Source: Tubulanus polymorphus
Taxonomy: Eukaryota; Nemertea; Palaeonemertea; Tubulaniformes; Tubulanidae
Assembly: GCF_964204645.1 (NCBI RefSeq)
Contig: NC_134031.1
Span: 7,974,501 to 8,038,500 of the forward strand
Length of the DNA: 64,000 nucleotides
Direction of reading: 5' to 3'
Shown here: positions 28,718-40,459 of the stretch, one piece after another
Layout of the letters: each line of letters begins with the position of its first letter
Numbering within the stretch: the first letter of the stretch is position 1
Made by a program: the position numbers and the translations under genes
The notes under the pieces: model-generated
Told to the model about the DNA's origin: nothing
Databases searched by the model: none
What the model saw: only the letters and a program-made list of their open reading frames with translations

Positions 28718-30602
28718 TTTGATCTTAAAATAGGGATTGTCCCTGTTGTTTATTTGGTTTGTAAATTTCGTTTGATTTTTTGATTGAGTGTCCCTTACAG
28801 ACCCACCACACCTGCCTGGTCAAAACAATTGCAAAGTATGGTACTGGTACATGGAACTACGGAAGAGCAATGCGGCCAACAACATTTTATTTTCAGTTTA
28901 AAAAGTTGACTTTTCGAGTTAATGAGTCGACTTTTCGACTTTAAAAGTAGATTTTCCGACTTTAAAAAGTCGACTTTTCGAGTTTGTATGTCGACTTTTT
29001 GGCTTAGTAAGTCGACTTTTCGAGTTAGTAAGTCAACCATTAAAAAAGTCGACTTTTCGAGTTTATACGGCGACTATTCGACTTAGAACGTCGCCCTTTC
29101 GAGTTTAAAAATTCGACTTTTTGAGTTAATAAGTAGACTTTTCGAGTTAGTAAGTTGACTTTTCGAGTCAGTAAGTCAACTTTTCGACTCAAAAAAGTCG
29201 ACTTTTCGACTGTTACTTTTTGGGACTCGAAAAAACCGTCGCGAGCCTTTATCACGACAAGGTTATGTCGAAAATACGAGATATATAGCGAATTATCGAC
29301 ATAATTAAGTTGATACATCGCGTTAAGGTCGTCTTATCGCGATAACTTATCACGCGGTAAATCGTGACACGGATGACGACTTAACTTATGTCGATATACT
29401 GTATCTCGACATTACCGTACCATCGACATAATTATCACGAGTTAACCTAAAAATGTATGTCAATTCATTGAGACAACACCGCAAAAATTCGACATAAATA
29501 TCACGAAATTGTCAAATTGATAAATTATACTTATTCATATCGATATATTGAGATCGCTGACCTAATTCTTGTTCATAGAATACGTGAACAGTATCATTAA
29601 TCTAGACCTCAAACACTGAGGGAGACCTCATCGAATTACAAGATCTAAGGGCATTAAGGGTGTTCTTCCCTTATTCCTACAACCAATTTCAAGCTAGTGT
29701 AATTTTTCAGCCCTTCATAGGCAAATACAGATGGTTACATATTCAATTTAATTTTGCAGATGGTTTGCACATCACAGGGCTTTATGGGCAATATACTCCT
29801 TGAGATTTCTGCCTGTACCCCTACCCCCTCCCGTTTGACTACGGGCCTTGTGTATGCGTCCCTTTATTGAAATTAGGTCAGTTATGTCACTATATTGGGT
29901 TGAACAACTATCACTGCCGGCGGACGTACGGACGAACGAAAAGCCGACTTTTTAAAGTCGAAATGTCGACTTACTAACTCGAAAAGTCTAATTATTCACT
30001 CGAAAAGTCGACTTTTTAAACTCGAAAAGTCGATTTACTAACTCGAAAAGTCGACTTTTTAAACGGAAAATAAAAAATGTTGTTGGCCGCATTGCTCTTC
30101 CGTATGGAACTCATCTCATGGGCACATCGGCTGTGCTAAAAATTCACTTTTACGTAGGTTTGAGGGCAAGTTGATGTCGGCTTCGTGTATTTAAGACCGT
30201 GACACTATCTACGTCAATTCGTGGCAAAAAGGCACTTTTACGTTAAGCTATGGTTTTGAGGGGCACTTACTTCGCCAAATCATGCCAAACAAAAGCACTA
30301 TTACGTCATGCCCATGGATTAAGGATATTTTTGCGGAAAACTCTGCATTGAACTTCACCCAGTCCTGAAAGTGGTTGCATCCACAGAGATCTCCATCGCT
30401 CTACGATCCTAAAATCTGTGGTACGGCACATCAGACACTAAGGTTCTTGATGAACATTGAACCCGTGTTTCGAACGTAGTGGAGACGCATAAGCCGGGTA
30501 CAGAATGTTTTTGATCTTAAAATAGGGATTTTCCCTGTTATTTATTTAGCTCGTAAATTTCGTTTGATTTTTTGATTGAGAGTCCCTTACAGACCCACCA
30601 CA
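28718..30602. repeat. Pair of about 90-bp direct repeats flanking the foldback element
   Basis: 28718-28808 and 30510-30602 share gatcttaaaatagggatt, a cgtttgattttttgattgag stretch and cccttacagacccaccacac in the same order and orientation, with about eight differences. They enclose 1.7 kb, including the 28859-30103 element. They could be ends of an older element or a local duplication. Confidence 0.65.
28859..30103. mobile_element. Foldback DNA element with perfect 8-bp target duplication
   Basis: 1245 bp. It starts acggaagagcaatgcggcca and ends with the exact complement, flanked by ATGGAACT at 28851-28858 and 30104-30111. Subterminal regions (28905-29215 and 29940-30060) are built of many copies of a gtcgacttttcgag-type motif in opposite orientations. 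The centre has cgacataa/ttatcacg repeats and unique sequence. There is no transposase frame. The 8-bp duplication suggests mobilisation by a hAT-type enzyme. Confidence 0.85.
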
Positions 30603-31379
30603 CAAGCCGGGAGCGAAACAGGGGGTTTGATTTTCAAATCGGAAATCGAAGTACAAATATAGTTGTGTGATCGGCGGTCGAGTTAACAGATTTTTTCTTT
30701 TTAAATTGAAGTGCATAATTGGAAATTCGGTTCCAGTTCATTCAAACAATGTTCCATTCAGTCTGAACCGGCAAGCAGCTGATTGGGTGAATTTTGGGGT
30801 GAATGTTCTTGGCTCCCTAATTCAATACATCGAGATTTTGGAAATAGCAATATCACAAGGTTGAAGATCATTTTGTCCATTTTATATTTTGTGGTTGTTT
30901 TCTACGTGTAAATAGTCCGATAGTTTATTGTAATTATTTTTTCGGGTAGATGTTGATGTAGAAGTCCTCTAAGTTGATGATCCCGCGTGTTGACTAGATA
31001 TGAAGGACGCACATTTCGAAACGCAAATTTTCCAAACGAGAGTATGGCCCTGAGGTATCCGAAATGTAGTTGTACAACATTAGAATGTTAGTGTAGACGT
31101 AAGTAGCTTTGGTCCTCTAGTGTTTGTTTTTAGGACAATGCTCTTCAGTTACTGCAGGAGAACAGCCAATCATATCTTTAATCGAGAATCAATGTCAAAC
31201 AAAACGACTCGTAGTCACACAGGATATTTCGAATTTCCGAAAAAGGCAATCTCGACGCGTTAATCCTCATTCTAGAGTAGTTTGAATCAGACAGAAAATA
31301 ATCATAATTTTCATATTCAATATAATTGATTTTATTGGCTTACTATGTTACAAACATTTCTTTTTAACAACGATTTATA

Positions 31380-31781
31380 TCACCAACAACATCTACCAAT
31401 AGCAAATCCGCTACCATGGCAGCAGTTGACATCTGGTCCACCAATCACCCACCAGGTTCCTCGTTTGCCGTTGACTTTACAGGTACATGGAATTCCTCTC
31501 TTTTCAATCTCAACTTCTATAATGCACAGAGAATTTTTTCGTGATTTTTCAGATATTTGCCTCATGAGTTATTGTTAGAACCAAATGGATGGACCCATAA
31601 GATGCCTAAAAGATTTTTGTTCAAATTCTACTGAATAAATGGTTCAGGGCCTTGCAACATTGGTTTAGGACCTTGTAAGCTTGTCTGTAGAAACAGATAT
31701 GATATGATATTCACCTTCAGCAGCAATGGCTCCAATGACCATGAAAACGGCCAAGGCAACGAAAAGAGTTTTGGTAAACAT
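31380..31781 (-). CDS. Peptide gene 1: secreted six-cysteine toxin/defensin-like precursor, type I
   Basis: Coding exons 31781-31715 (67 nt) and 31516-31380 (137 nt, stop TGA); intron phase 1 with GT-AG ends. The 67-residue precursor has a 20-21-residue signal peptide, a short acidic propeptide ending Lys-Arg, and a 38-residue cationic mature peptide starting GIPCTC. Cysteines of the mature peptide are at 4, 6, 25, 26, 36 and 37. Signal-propeptide-KR-GxPCxC is the layout of sea-anemone type I toxins and relatives, but the third Cys is displaced to form a CC pair. A 5' UTR exon ends at 31888 and a TATA box lies at 31953-31960. Venom or antimicrobial role cannot be decided. Confidence 0.8.
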
Positions 31782-31952
31782 TCTGAAAATTGTATGAAAC
31801 AAGATAATTTCAAAGAATGAGTTATCACGTTTAAGGTGAATATCTGAGACTAAAATGCAAATGAATTTAGATCATTGATAAACTTACCTGAATGAGTAGA
31901 TGTATGAATTTTGCGTAGACAATTCAACAATACAAACTGGTAGAAATCAGTT

Positions 31953-31960
31953 CTTTTATA
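31953..31960 (-). promoter_or_regulatory. TATA box of peptide gene 1
   Basis: TATAAAAG on the minus strand, about 70 bp upstream of the 5' UTR exon's donor (exon end 31888, gtaagt). The same spacing is kept in genes 2, 4 and 6. Confidence 0.7.
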
Positions 31961-34357
31961 TCTATAGGGCATATTTACATGTAATCGGCTTTTCAGATGA
32001 TACTTTTCACGTATGCATAAAAACAAAGGCTTTACATTTTCAATGAAGATATTTTTATGTATTTTCAATGTTACTAAAATAAACGCCTAAGCCACAGCTT
32101 GCAATTTCATGTCGCTCATATTTGTTCAACTCCACCGCTTTTTAGGAATATATGGGATGCGAGGAAATCGACACTGATTCGGGTTTTAAGATCTGTTCGA
32201 CGTTTAGCAAATAAACAAACAAACAAAGAAATGTTTCTATTCTCTTATACTTGTTTTTTATTTTCTCATCAGAATATTTGGAGGTGACTACAGAAAAGGG
32301 CACAATTCAAAGAATATTTCGGGGCCCGAAAATAGCGTTACTCTTGAGTCCCACAATCACATGTTCGAAAGAGATTTTAAAACATCAAAACTATACAGAA
32401 TTTCACAGTATATATACAAGCAAGAACGACATGCTTGTATTGTATATATACTGTGAAATGTCATAATTTTAGTCACTCTTGAGAAAATTCGAGGTTTTAA
32501 CAAATTCTTTATAGTTTTGATTGTTTTAAAATCTCTTTCGAACTTGTGATTGTGGGACTCATATTTCATTCGTCTCTCGCGATTTATTGCGCAGTTTTAT
32601 CACCTTAGCGTAACTCTTGATTTCTTTCATATTTTGGAATGCTCTGGCTACATACCGTATTTGAAATGTATTATTATACTTTTATCTTGTTTTTGAGCTT
32701 CAAAAGAATCTGACCCTTAATTTGAAAACGTTCATTAATTTACCACTAGTTCGGCTCAAGTAGGGTATTGCATAGTATAGTTCCTTCGCGTATGTTTACT
32801 GCGTTGTTCGGTTTATGTGTATCCCAAAGAAAGTTGTCATGTCGACACATTCACATCGCCAGCCATTAACATTCCATGTGTCAACGTGTCGACGTATCTA
32901 CCAACCAAAATTTAACTATTAACGATCTATTAACCTCATACACCAAACACACCACGTGACCAAAAACATGATAAACCCCGTGACACCGCCAGCCATTAAC
33001 ACTCTGGCCTACATTCCATGTGTCAACGTGTCGACGTGTCTACCCACACACATATATAAATTAATTCTTAACGATCCATTAACACCATACATCAAACACA
33101 ACACGTGACCAAACACATGATAAACCCGTGACAATCATACACTACATCCAATCGTAAAAAATTTCAAATAAATTACATGTTATTTTACATTTTACAACAA
33201 TCGCAATTAATCTAAGCTATCCACATCATCATGTTGACCACAGTACCGTTATTTCGGCGTTATTTCAATTTCAGTTGAACTACAAGCACGAGCACAAGAG
33301 AGTGCGGGATTCGGTAAGTATACCAACCGCAAAAGGCGCACGCTACTCGACACATTTTCTATAAACCGGCACCGGAGACATTGGCACCTGATGCGACGCT
33401 GCTTAAAAGTGCCGGAATAAATAAGGACACTTATACCGCGGGATACCATCGGGGTGTCTTAAATGAATGGACGTTTTGAAATTAAGGGTCAGATTCTTTT
33501 GAGACTCAAAAACAAGATAAAAGTATAATAAAAAATTCCAAATACGGTATGTAGCCAGAGCATTCCAAAATATGAAAGAAATCAAGAGTTACGCTAACGT
33601 GATAAAACTACGCAATAAATCGCGAGAGGCGAATGAAATATGAGTCCCACAATTACAGGTTCGAAAGAGATTTTAAAACATCAAAACTATAAAGAATTTA
33701 TTAAAACCTCGAATTTTCGGTTTTATCCTAAAAACCATTCTCAAGAGTGACTAAAATTATGACATTTCACAGTATATATACAATACAAGCATGTCGTTCT
33801 TGCTTGTATATATACTGTGAAATTCTGTATAGTTTTGATGTTTTAAAATCTCTTTCGAACATGTGATTGTGGGACTCAAGAGTTACGCTATTTTCGGGCC
33901 CCGAAATATTCTTTACGATCCAAATTGTGCCCTTTTCTGTAGTCGCCTCGAAATATTCTGATGAGAAAATAAAAAACAAGTATAAGAGAATAGAAACATT
34001 TCTTTGTTTGTTTGTTTATCTTGCTAAACGTCGAACAGATCTTGATTTCCCGAGAGCAAACCTATGAGCAGTCACCGTAAGATTCTTCTTAGCACCAGTT
34101 TGAAAAAATGAAAAATACAAGTCTCCATCTTAAAACCCGAATCAGTGTCGATTTCCTCGCACCCCATATATTCCTAAAAAGCGGTGGAGTTGAACAAAAT
34201 GAGCGACATGAAATTGCAAGCTGTGGCTTAGGCGTTTATCTTAGTAACATTGAAAATACATAAAAATATCTTCATTGAAAATGTAAAGCCTTTGTTTTTA
34301 TGCATACGTGAAAAGTATCATCTGAAAAGCCGATTACATGTAAATATGCCCTATAGA

Positions 34358-34365
34358 TATAAAAG
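34358..34365 (+). promoter_or_regulatory. TATA box of peptide gene 2
   Basis: TATAAAAG. The untranslated first exon ends at 34430 with a gtaagt donor; the coding exon follows at 34537. Confidence 0.7.
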
Positions 34366-34536
34366 AACTGATTTCAACCAGTTTGTATTGTTGAATTGTC
34401 TACGCAAAATTCATACATCTACTCATTCAGGTAAGTTTATCAATAATCTAAATTCATTTGCATTTTAGTCTCAGATATTCACCTTAAACGTGATAATTCA
34501 TTCTTTGAAATTGTCTTGGTTCATACAATTTTCAGA

Positions 34537-34938
34537 ATGTTTACCAAAACTCTTTTCGTTGCCTTGGCCGTTTTCATGGTCATTGGAGACATTGCTGCTG
34601 AAGGTAAATATCATATCATATCTGTTTCTACAGACAAGCTTACAAGGTCCTAAACCAATGTTGCAAGGCCCTGAACCATTTATTCAGTAGAATTTGAACA
34701 AAAATCTTTTAGGCATCTTATGGGTCCATCCATTTGGTTCTAACAATAACTCATGAGGCAAACATCTGAAAAATCACGAAAACATTCTCTGTGCATTATA
34801 GAAGTTGAGATTGAAAAGAGAGGAATTCCATGTACCTGTAAAGTCAACGGCAAACGAGGAACCTGGTGGGTGATTGGTGGACCAGATGTCAACTGCTGCC
34901 ATGGTAGCGGATTTGCTATTGGTAGATGTTGTTGGTAA
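34537..34938 (+). CDS. Peptide gene 2: six-cysteine toxin/defensin-like precursor, type I
   Basis: Coding exons 34537-34603 and 34802-34938 (stop TAA). It mirrors gene 1 on the other arm of the inverted repeat. The mature peptide has the same sequence, and the signal peptide differs by one residue (Gly-Asp in place of Gly-Ala). A polyadenylation signal aataaa is at 34982-34987. All six cysteines, the Lys-Arg site and splice sites are intact, so it is probably expressed. Confidence 0.8.
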
Positions 34939-35339
34939 TATAAATCGTTGTTAAAAAGAAATGTTTGTAACATAGTAAGCCAATAAAATCAATTATATTG
35001 AATATGAAAATTATGATTCTTTTCTGTCTGATTCAAACTACCTATCTAGAATGAGGATTAACGCTAGTCGAGATTGCCTTATTCGGAAATTCAAAATATC
35101 CTGTGTGACTACGAGTCGTTTTGTTTGACATTGATTCTCGATCAAAGATATGACTGGCTGTTCTCCTGCAGTAACTGAAGAGCATTGTCCTAAAAACAAA
35201 CACTAGACGACCAAAGCTACGTACGTCTACACTAATATTCTAATGTCATACAACTACACTTCGGATACCTCAGGGCCATACTCTCGTCTGGAAAATTTGC
35301 GTTTCGAAATGTCCGTCTGATTCAAACTACGTATCTTAA

Positions 35340-35860
35340 TGACAATTTATTACTACTCTGAAGCTTCGTCTACACTTACTTATAATACCCGGGTTACGCG
35401 TCTACACTTTGTTTGAAACGAGGGTTCGATGCAGAGTTCTCTGCAAAACCCGGGTATCGATGGACGCGGGTTCGACGAAAACCCGCGTTCGCAGTGAGTA
35501 TGTAGCCTGATCTACACTTAACTCACACGGGTCCAATGCGGAATGTAGGCTACCCTTCATTTTCAAGATGGGTTTCTGAAAACCCGAGTTTGGCGCAAAA
35601 CTCGGCATTGAAGCCGTGCTTCGAACGTAGTATAGACGCGTAACCCGGGTGCAGCGAGTGTAGACGTAGCTCTTGATGAAGAATGGTAAGCTCCGTATTT
35701 AACCCGCGTATACCCGTGTTCAATGCAGCCTCCGAACGCCACAATTGTCGTTGAATTTGCACGACAGATGTGGATTCTTACAACCGAAACTGCGTGAAGT
35801 GTAGACGCTACTTGCCGCGAACGCACGTTTTCGTCGAACCCACGTACTACGAGTAAAGCC
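35340..35860. repeat. Hairpin-array repeat, copy 1 (reverse)
   Basis: About 0.5 kb with recurring gtgtagacgcgtaacccggg and several short hairpins of the form CGGGTTT-loop-AACCCG. Further copies are at 37895-38400 and 44935-45442, one beside each peptide module, and a worn piece is at about 30440-30500. The outer edges agctacgtctacact / agtgtagacgtagct are inverted repeats, so it is probably a foldback transposon. Confidence 0.7.
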
Positions 35861-37019
35861 CGACGTTTTATCGTTTGCGGGCAAAACGTTTTGTGAAAAA
35901 CGTATTTTCTTTTTCGGCGAAACAAATTTTTTGCCGTGTGCGTTGGGCTTTATGCTGAATAACTGAATTGAATCGGTTTTGGCTTAATAAAATAGAATTG
36001 AATTGGCTCATCTGCCGCTTTAAATGACTTTTATATATCTTTGAAATACATTTCATTACGAATTTTGGCTCCCAAGTAACAAAATCATTAGAAAATAGTA
36101 TTTGTAAGTGAAAATAATTACGTCATAAAAAGATACCAGCGATAAATGTGAAAATAATTCCGCCGTTATAAATATATCGCATTAGTACCTAGAAATAATC
36201 TAGCTAAAAATAATCACCTTCAAAACGTTTCATGAGTAAAAATAATTTTACAATTTGTCACCAAGGTTGGGTTTGAGAATCGCGCGTTCTCAAGGTAAGG
36301 CAAGCTAAAAGGATTAGCTACGTGTGTGGGAAGAACTGAGATTTATCATTCGTCTATTGTTTTCGCAAAAAACCGATAATTCATTAATCTACTGATATGT
36401 TCGTGATGAACTTACAGACTTGACCGTTGATTCAAAAACCAATAAGGGCCTATCTCTAAATCTTGAGAAGTTACGATTCTTAGCAACAAGCGATATGTGA
36501 ATTTGTATTCCTATCTTGTCGTTCGTATTCTTCCTTAAAATGTCTTTGAGAAACAAAAAAATCAACTTATAAGATTTGTATAATATATATCTAATTTTTC
36601 CGTTTAATAGTTGGTTGACGGATAGCAATCTAAAGTGACTGTAAAATGGGAAAACATTTCTATAATAGTTGTGACAATCACACGGTGCCATGGAGTGTGA
36701 CTGAACTGTCCATTGAACTCTGCTGTATTTGTGTATTCCACGCTATTTGTTATTCACGGTCTGTGAACATCATATTGACAGCAATGTATACATATCCGTG
36801 TGAGAATAAATCGGGAGGCATCGGTAAGATCAAGCTGAGCATTGTGATACCGAATTCCGTTTCTGGTCTCTCTCGTCTAACACTACAATAATCCCAAAAT
36901 ATACAACCTTTGTACCGATGCGAAAGATATATTGTTGAATCATTAAGACGTTATAACTAAAAGAATGATTTTGTTCACAACGCTTTTATTTGTCATTCAA
37001 TACATATCCAGGAAATGCA

Positions 37020-37159
37020 TTAGTTTTTGCAGCATTTTCCAATACCCCAGCTGCAACAGTTGCTGCTAGTTCCACCAATCAGCTAGTAGGTTTCCTGACC
37101 GAGGCCGAATCTACCTGGGCAGAAACATGGTACACCTCTCTTGGCAATATGTACTTCAT
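37020..37159 (-). pseudogene. Peptide pseudogene 3: type II second exon only
   Basis: Matches the second coding exon of genes 5 and 7 on the minus strand, with the acceptor AG preserved and the stop TAA at 37020-37022. The codon for the conserved Trp is TAG (37083-37085). Gly-to-Glu and Pro-to-Thr changes flank it. The intron is cut within about 20 bp upstream of the acceptor and no first exon exists nearby. It is a clear pseudogene at the palindrome centre. Confidence 0.85.
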
Positions 37160-37894
37160 CTGTAATTCAAAAAGATCATATAAACAAATCTAACAGTTGA
37201 TTTTTTTGTTTCACAAAGACATTTTAAGGAAGAATACGAACGACAAGATAGAAATACAAATTCACATATCACTTGTTGCTGGGAATCGTAACTTCTCAAG
37301 ATTAAGAGATAGGCCCTTCAGTCACACTCAATAGCACCGTGTGATTGTCACGACTATTATAGAAATGATTTCCCCTTTTTACAGTCAATAATATTCACTT
37401 TAGATTGCTATCTTTCAACCACCTATAAAACGGAAAAAAATTAGATATATTATACAAATCTTATAAGTTGTTTTTTTTTGTTTCAAAAAGACATTTTAAG
37501 GAAGAATACGAACGACAAGATAGAAATACAAATTCACATATCACTTGTTGCTGAGAATCGTAACTTCTCAAGATTTAGAGATAGGCCCCTTATTGGTTTT
37601 TGAATGAATGGTCAAGTCTGTAAGTTCATCATGATAATATCAGTAGATTAATGAATTATCGGTTTTTGCTGAAACAATAGACGAAAGATAAATCTCAGTT
37701 CTTCCCACACACTACCTCATCCTTGTATTTACCTTGAGAACGCGTGACTCTCGAACTCAACCTGGTGACAAATTGTGAAATTATTTTTACTCATGAAACG
37801 TTTTGAATGTGATTATTTTTAGCTAGATTATTTCTAGGTACTAATGCGATATATTCATATTTTATTCAGCCAAAACCAATTCAATTCACGAAAG

Positions 37895-38400
37895 TTCGAC
37901 GAAAACCGGCGTTCGCAACAAGTAGCGTCTACACTTCACCCAGTTTCGGTTGTAAGAATCCACATCTGTAGTGCAAATTCAACGGCAATTGTGACGCCCG
38001 GATGCTGCATTGAACACGGGTTCACAGACTACACAGAGAAGATGCAGAGTTTAACGTGTACGTAGGTTAAATACGGAGCGTACCATTCTTCATCAAGAGC
38101 TACGTCTACACTCACTGCACCCGGGTAACGCGTCTACACTACGTTCGAAGCACGGCTTCAATGCCGAGTTTTCCACCAAACTCGGGTTTTAGAAACCCAT
38201 CTTGAAAATGAAGGGTAGCCTACATTCCGCATTGGACCCGTGTGAGTAAAGTGTAGATCAGTTTACATACTCACTGCGAACGAGGGTTTTTGTAGAACCC
38301 GCGTCCATCGATACCCGGGTTTTGCAGAAAACTGTGCATCGAACCCTCGTTTCAAACAAAGTGTAGACGCGTAACCCGGGTATAATAAGCAAATGTAGAA
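37895..38400. repeat. Hairpin-array repeat, copy 2
   Basis: Forward copy of the 35340-35860 repeat with the same order of hairpins, followed by the 3' flank of peptide gene 4. Confidence 0.7.
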
Positions 38401-38861
38401 GTAGCTTAAGGGTAGTAATATACTTTCATTAAGATTATAAAAACGGGATCTCGAGAGCACAGAGCCTTTGGCCCTCTAGTGTTTGTTTTTAGGACAATGC
38501 TTGAGTGAATCTAATAGTGTTAAGACATGTTTGATGAGTCGATATTTTTCAGTTGCTGGAGGAGAACATCTAGTCATATAGTCGACAAAAACCCACATTG
38601 ACAAAAACCCACAAAAAACCACATTGTCTATGGAAACCAACAAATCTAGTCATATCTTTAATCAAGAATCAATATCAAACAAAACGACTTGTAGTCACGC
38701 AGGATATTTTGAATTTCCGAAAAAGGCAATCTCGACTAGCGTTAATCCACTTTCTAGGAAAGTAATTTGAATCAGACAGAAAAAGATCATTATTTTCATA
38801 TTCAATTCATTTTATTGACTTTCTATGTATCAAACATTTCTTGTTTAACAATGATTTTAGA

Positions 38862-39759
38862 TTACCAACAACATCTACCAATAGCAAATCCGCTACCACT
38901 ACAGCAGTTGTGATCTGGTCCACCAATCACCCACCATGTTCCTCGTTTGCCGTTGACTTTGCAGGTACATGGAATTCCTCTCTTTTCAATCTCAACTTCT
39001 ATCATGCATTTAGAGAACTTTAAGTGATTTTTTTAGATACCTTGCCACAATTGTTAGAACCAAATGGATGGATTATGGTGGCCATATTCGGGCCATAACA
39101 TAAAATTCCTGGTATGCAAATGAGGGCGCCAGAACGCGAAAACGAAATTATACGTCAAATTTTCTTTAAAAATATGTTTTGGCGCGCCAAAACAAATGAT
39201 ATTCCGTTTCGGCGCCCCCACCGAAATGAACTTTCATTTTGGTGCCCCCGCCAAAACAACGAAAAACGTCGAAATTTCTCTGAAAGTTCGTTTTGGTGCA
39301 CGAAAACATAGAAAATTCCGTTTCGACACCCCCGCCAAAACGAACTTTCGTTTTGGCGCTCCCACCAAAACGACGAAAAACGTCTAAATTTCTCAAAAAT
39401 CCGTTTTGGTGCGCCAAAACAAATATTATTCCGTTTTCCGGAATTTTCTTTGTTTTGGCGCGCCAAAACGGACTTTCAGAGGATAGTGGACTTTTTTTTC
39501 GTTTTGGCGTTCTGGCGCCCTGATTTGCATACCAGAAATTTTTCGCTATGGTCCTTATCAGCCACCATAATGGGCCATAAGACACCCGAAAGATTTTTGT
39601 CCGAATTATACTAAATTAATGGTTCAGGACCATGAAACAATGGTTAAGGACCTTGTTAGCATATCTAGATACAGATATGATATGATATTTACCTTCAGCA
39701 GCAACGGCTCCAATGACCATAAAAACGGCCAAGGCAACGAAAAGAGTTTTGGTAAACAT
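38862..39759 (-). CDS. Peptide gene 4: six-cysteine toxin/defensin-like precursor, type I, intron with MITE
   Basis: Coding exons 39759-39693 and 38998-38862 (stop TAA). The protein keeps the signal peptide, Lys-Arg site and all six cysteines. Compared with genes 1 and 2 the mature peptide has His for Val and Ser for His around the CC pair (DHNCCSG). The intron is enlarged from about 200 to nearly 700 bp by a foldback MITE at 39074-39569. Untranslated exon end 39845, TATA at 39907-39914. Coding potential is intact, but the hairpin in the intron could affect splicing. Confidence 0.75.
39074..39569. mobile_element. Foldback MITE in peptide gene 4, third family member
   Basis: Starts TATGGTGGCCATATTCGGG and ends ATCAGCCACCATA. 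The interior consists of gccaaaacg/cgttttggc words in both orientations. Paralogous introns of genes 1, 2 and 6 (near 31585, 34730 and 46040) read straight through accaaatggatgga-ccata without the element. They provide an empty site and prove insertion after the gene duplicated. Confidence 0.85.
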
Positions 39760-39906
39760 TCTGAAAATTGTATGAAACAAAATGAATTATCACGTATGCA
39801 AAAATGCAAAAATGCAAATGAATTTAGATTATTGGGAAACTTACCTGAATGAGTAGGTGTATGAATGCGTAGACAATCCAACAACCAAAACTGGTAAAAA
39901 TAATTT

Positions 39907-39914
39907 CTTTTATA
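39907..39914 (-). promoter_or_regulatory. TATA box of peptide gene 4
   Basis: TATAAAAG on the minus strand, same spacing from the untranslated exon as in gene 1. Confidence 0.65.
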
Positions 39915-40459
39915 ACGATATAGGGCCTATGTACAAGAAATCAGCTTTTCAGATGATACTTATCACGTATGCATAAAAACAAAAGCTTTACATTTTCAAT
40001 GAAGATATTTTCATGTATTTCCAATGTTACTAAAATAAACACCTAAGCCACAGCTTGCAATTTTATGTCGCTAAAATTTATTCAACTCCACCGCTTTTTA
40101 GCAATATGTATATGGGTTTCACGGAAATCGACATTGGTTCGGGTTTTAAGATGAGCGACTTGTATTTTTCATTTTTTTCAAACCGATACTAAGATGAACC
40201 TCGCGGTGACTGCTCATAGGTTTCTCTTGAGAAATCAAGGTCTAGTCAACCTTTAGCAGATAAACAAACAAACAATCATCTTCCATGGGTAGAACAAGTG
40301 CCGAATCAATGGGCGTTTTCAAATTAAGGGTCAGATTCTTTCGAGACTGCAAAACAAGATAATAATATAATAACGAATTCTAAATACTGTATGTAGCCAG
40401 ACAGAGCATCTCAAAAATAAGAAAGAAATCAAGAGTTAGGCTATTTTCCGGCCCCGTAA

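Larger units (their letters stand above)
31011..35311. repeat. Large inverted repeat carrying peptide genes 1 and 2
   Basis: Arms 31011-32740 and 33458-35311 are reverse complements at high identity. The right arm has a few extra short segments. Each arm contains one type I peptide gene with promoter. Within each arm is a smaller palindrome (about 32400-32462 and 33765-33826, tcacagtatatatacaa). The 0.7-kb spacer holds two degenerate copies of a roughly 135-bp unit (32867-33131, cgccagccattaacattcca). Confidence 0.9.
35320..38460. repeat. Second inverted repeat, centred on pseudogene 3
   Basis: 35320-36650 (reverse) matches 37200-38460 (forward), and both match 44335-45480. The centre, 36650-37180, corresponds to the 3' flank and second exon of a type II peptide gene and is present only in the reverse arm. 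Within the forward arm a block of about 115 bp is doubled (37203-37318 and 37479-37590). The palindrome appears to have formed by joining two opposite copies of the same module. Confidence 0.8.

Noticed and set aside
28795-29318. ORFs with a repeating KVDLLTRKVDLL pattern that look like a coiled-coil protein
   Set aside because: The pattern is the translation of the gtcgacttttcgag array in the foldback element, and the opposite arm gives similar frames.
29040-30060. CRISPR-like regular repeats
   Set aside because: The repeats are variable, touch each other without unique spacers, occur in both orientations and lie in a transposon of an animal genome.
32841-33135. A gene in the spacer of the large inverted repeat
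   Set aside because: The spacer consists of two degenerate copies of a non-coding unit of about 135 bp, with no supported ORF or splice sites.
36990-37193. Plus-strand ORF of 67 codons
   Set aside because: It is the antisense of the type II peptide pseudogene exon; the same antisense frame appears at 43859-44053 over gene 5.
39114-39585. Several overlapping Phe/Arg-rich ORFs on both strands
   Set aside because: They come from the ccaaaacg-type repeat inside the third foldback MITE.
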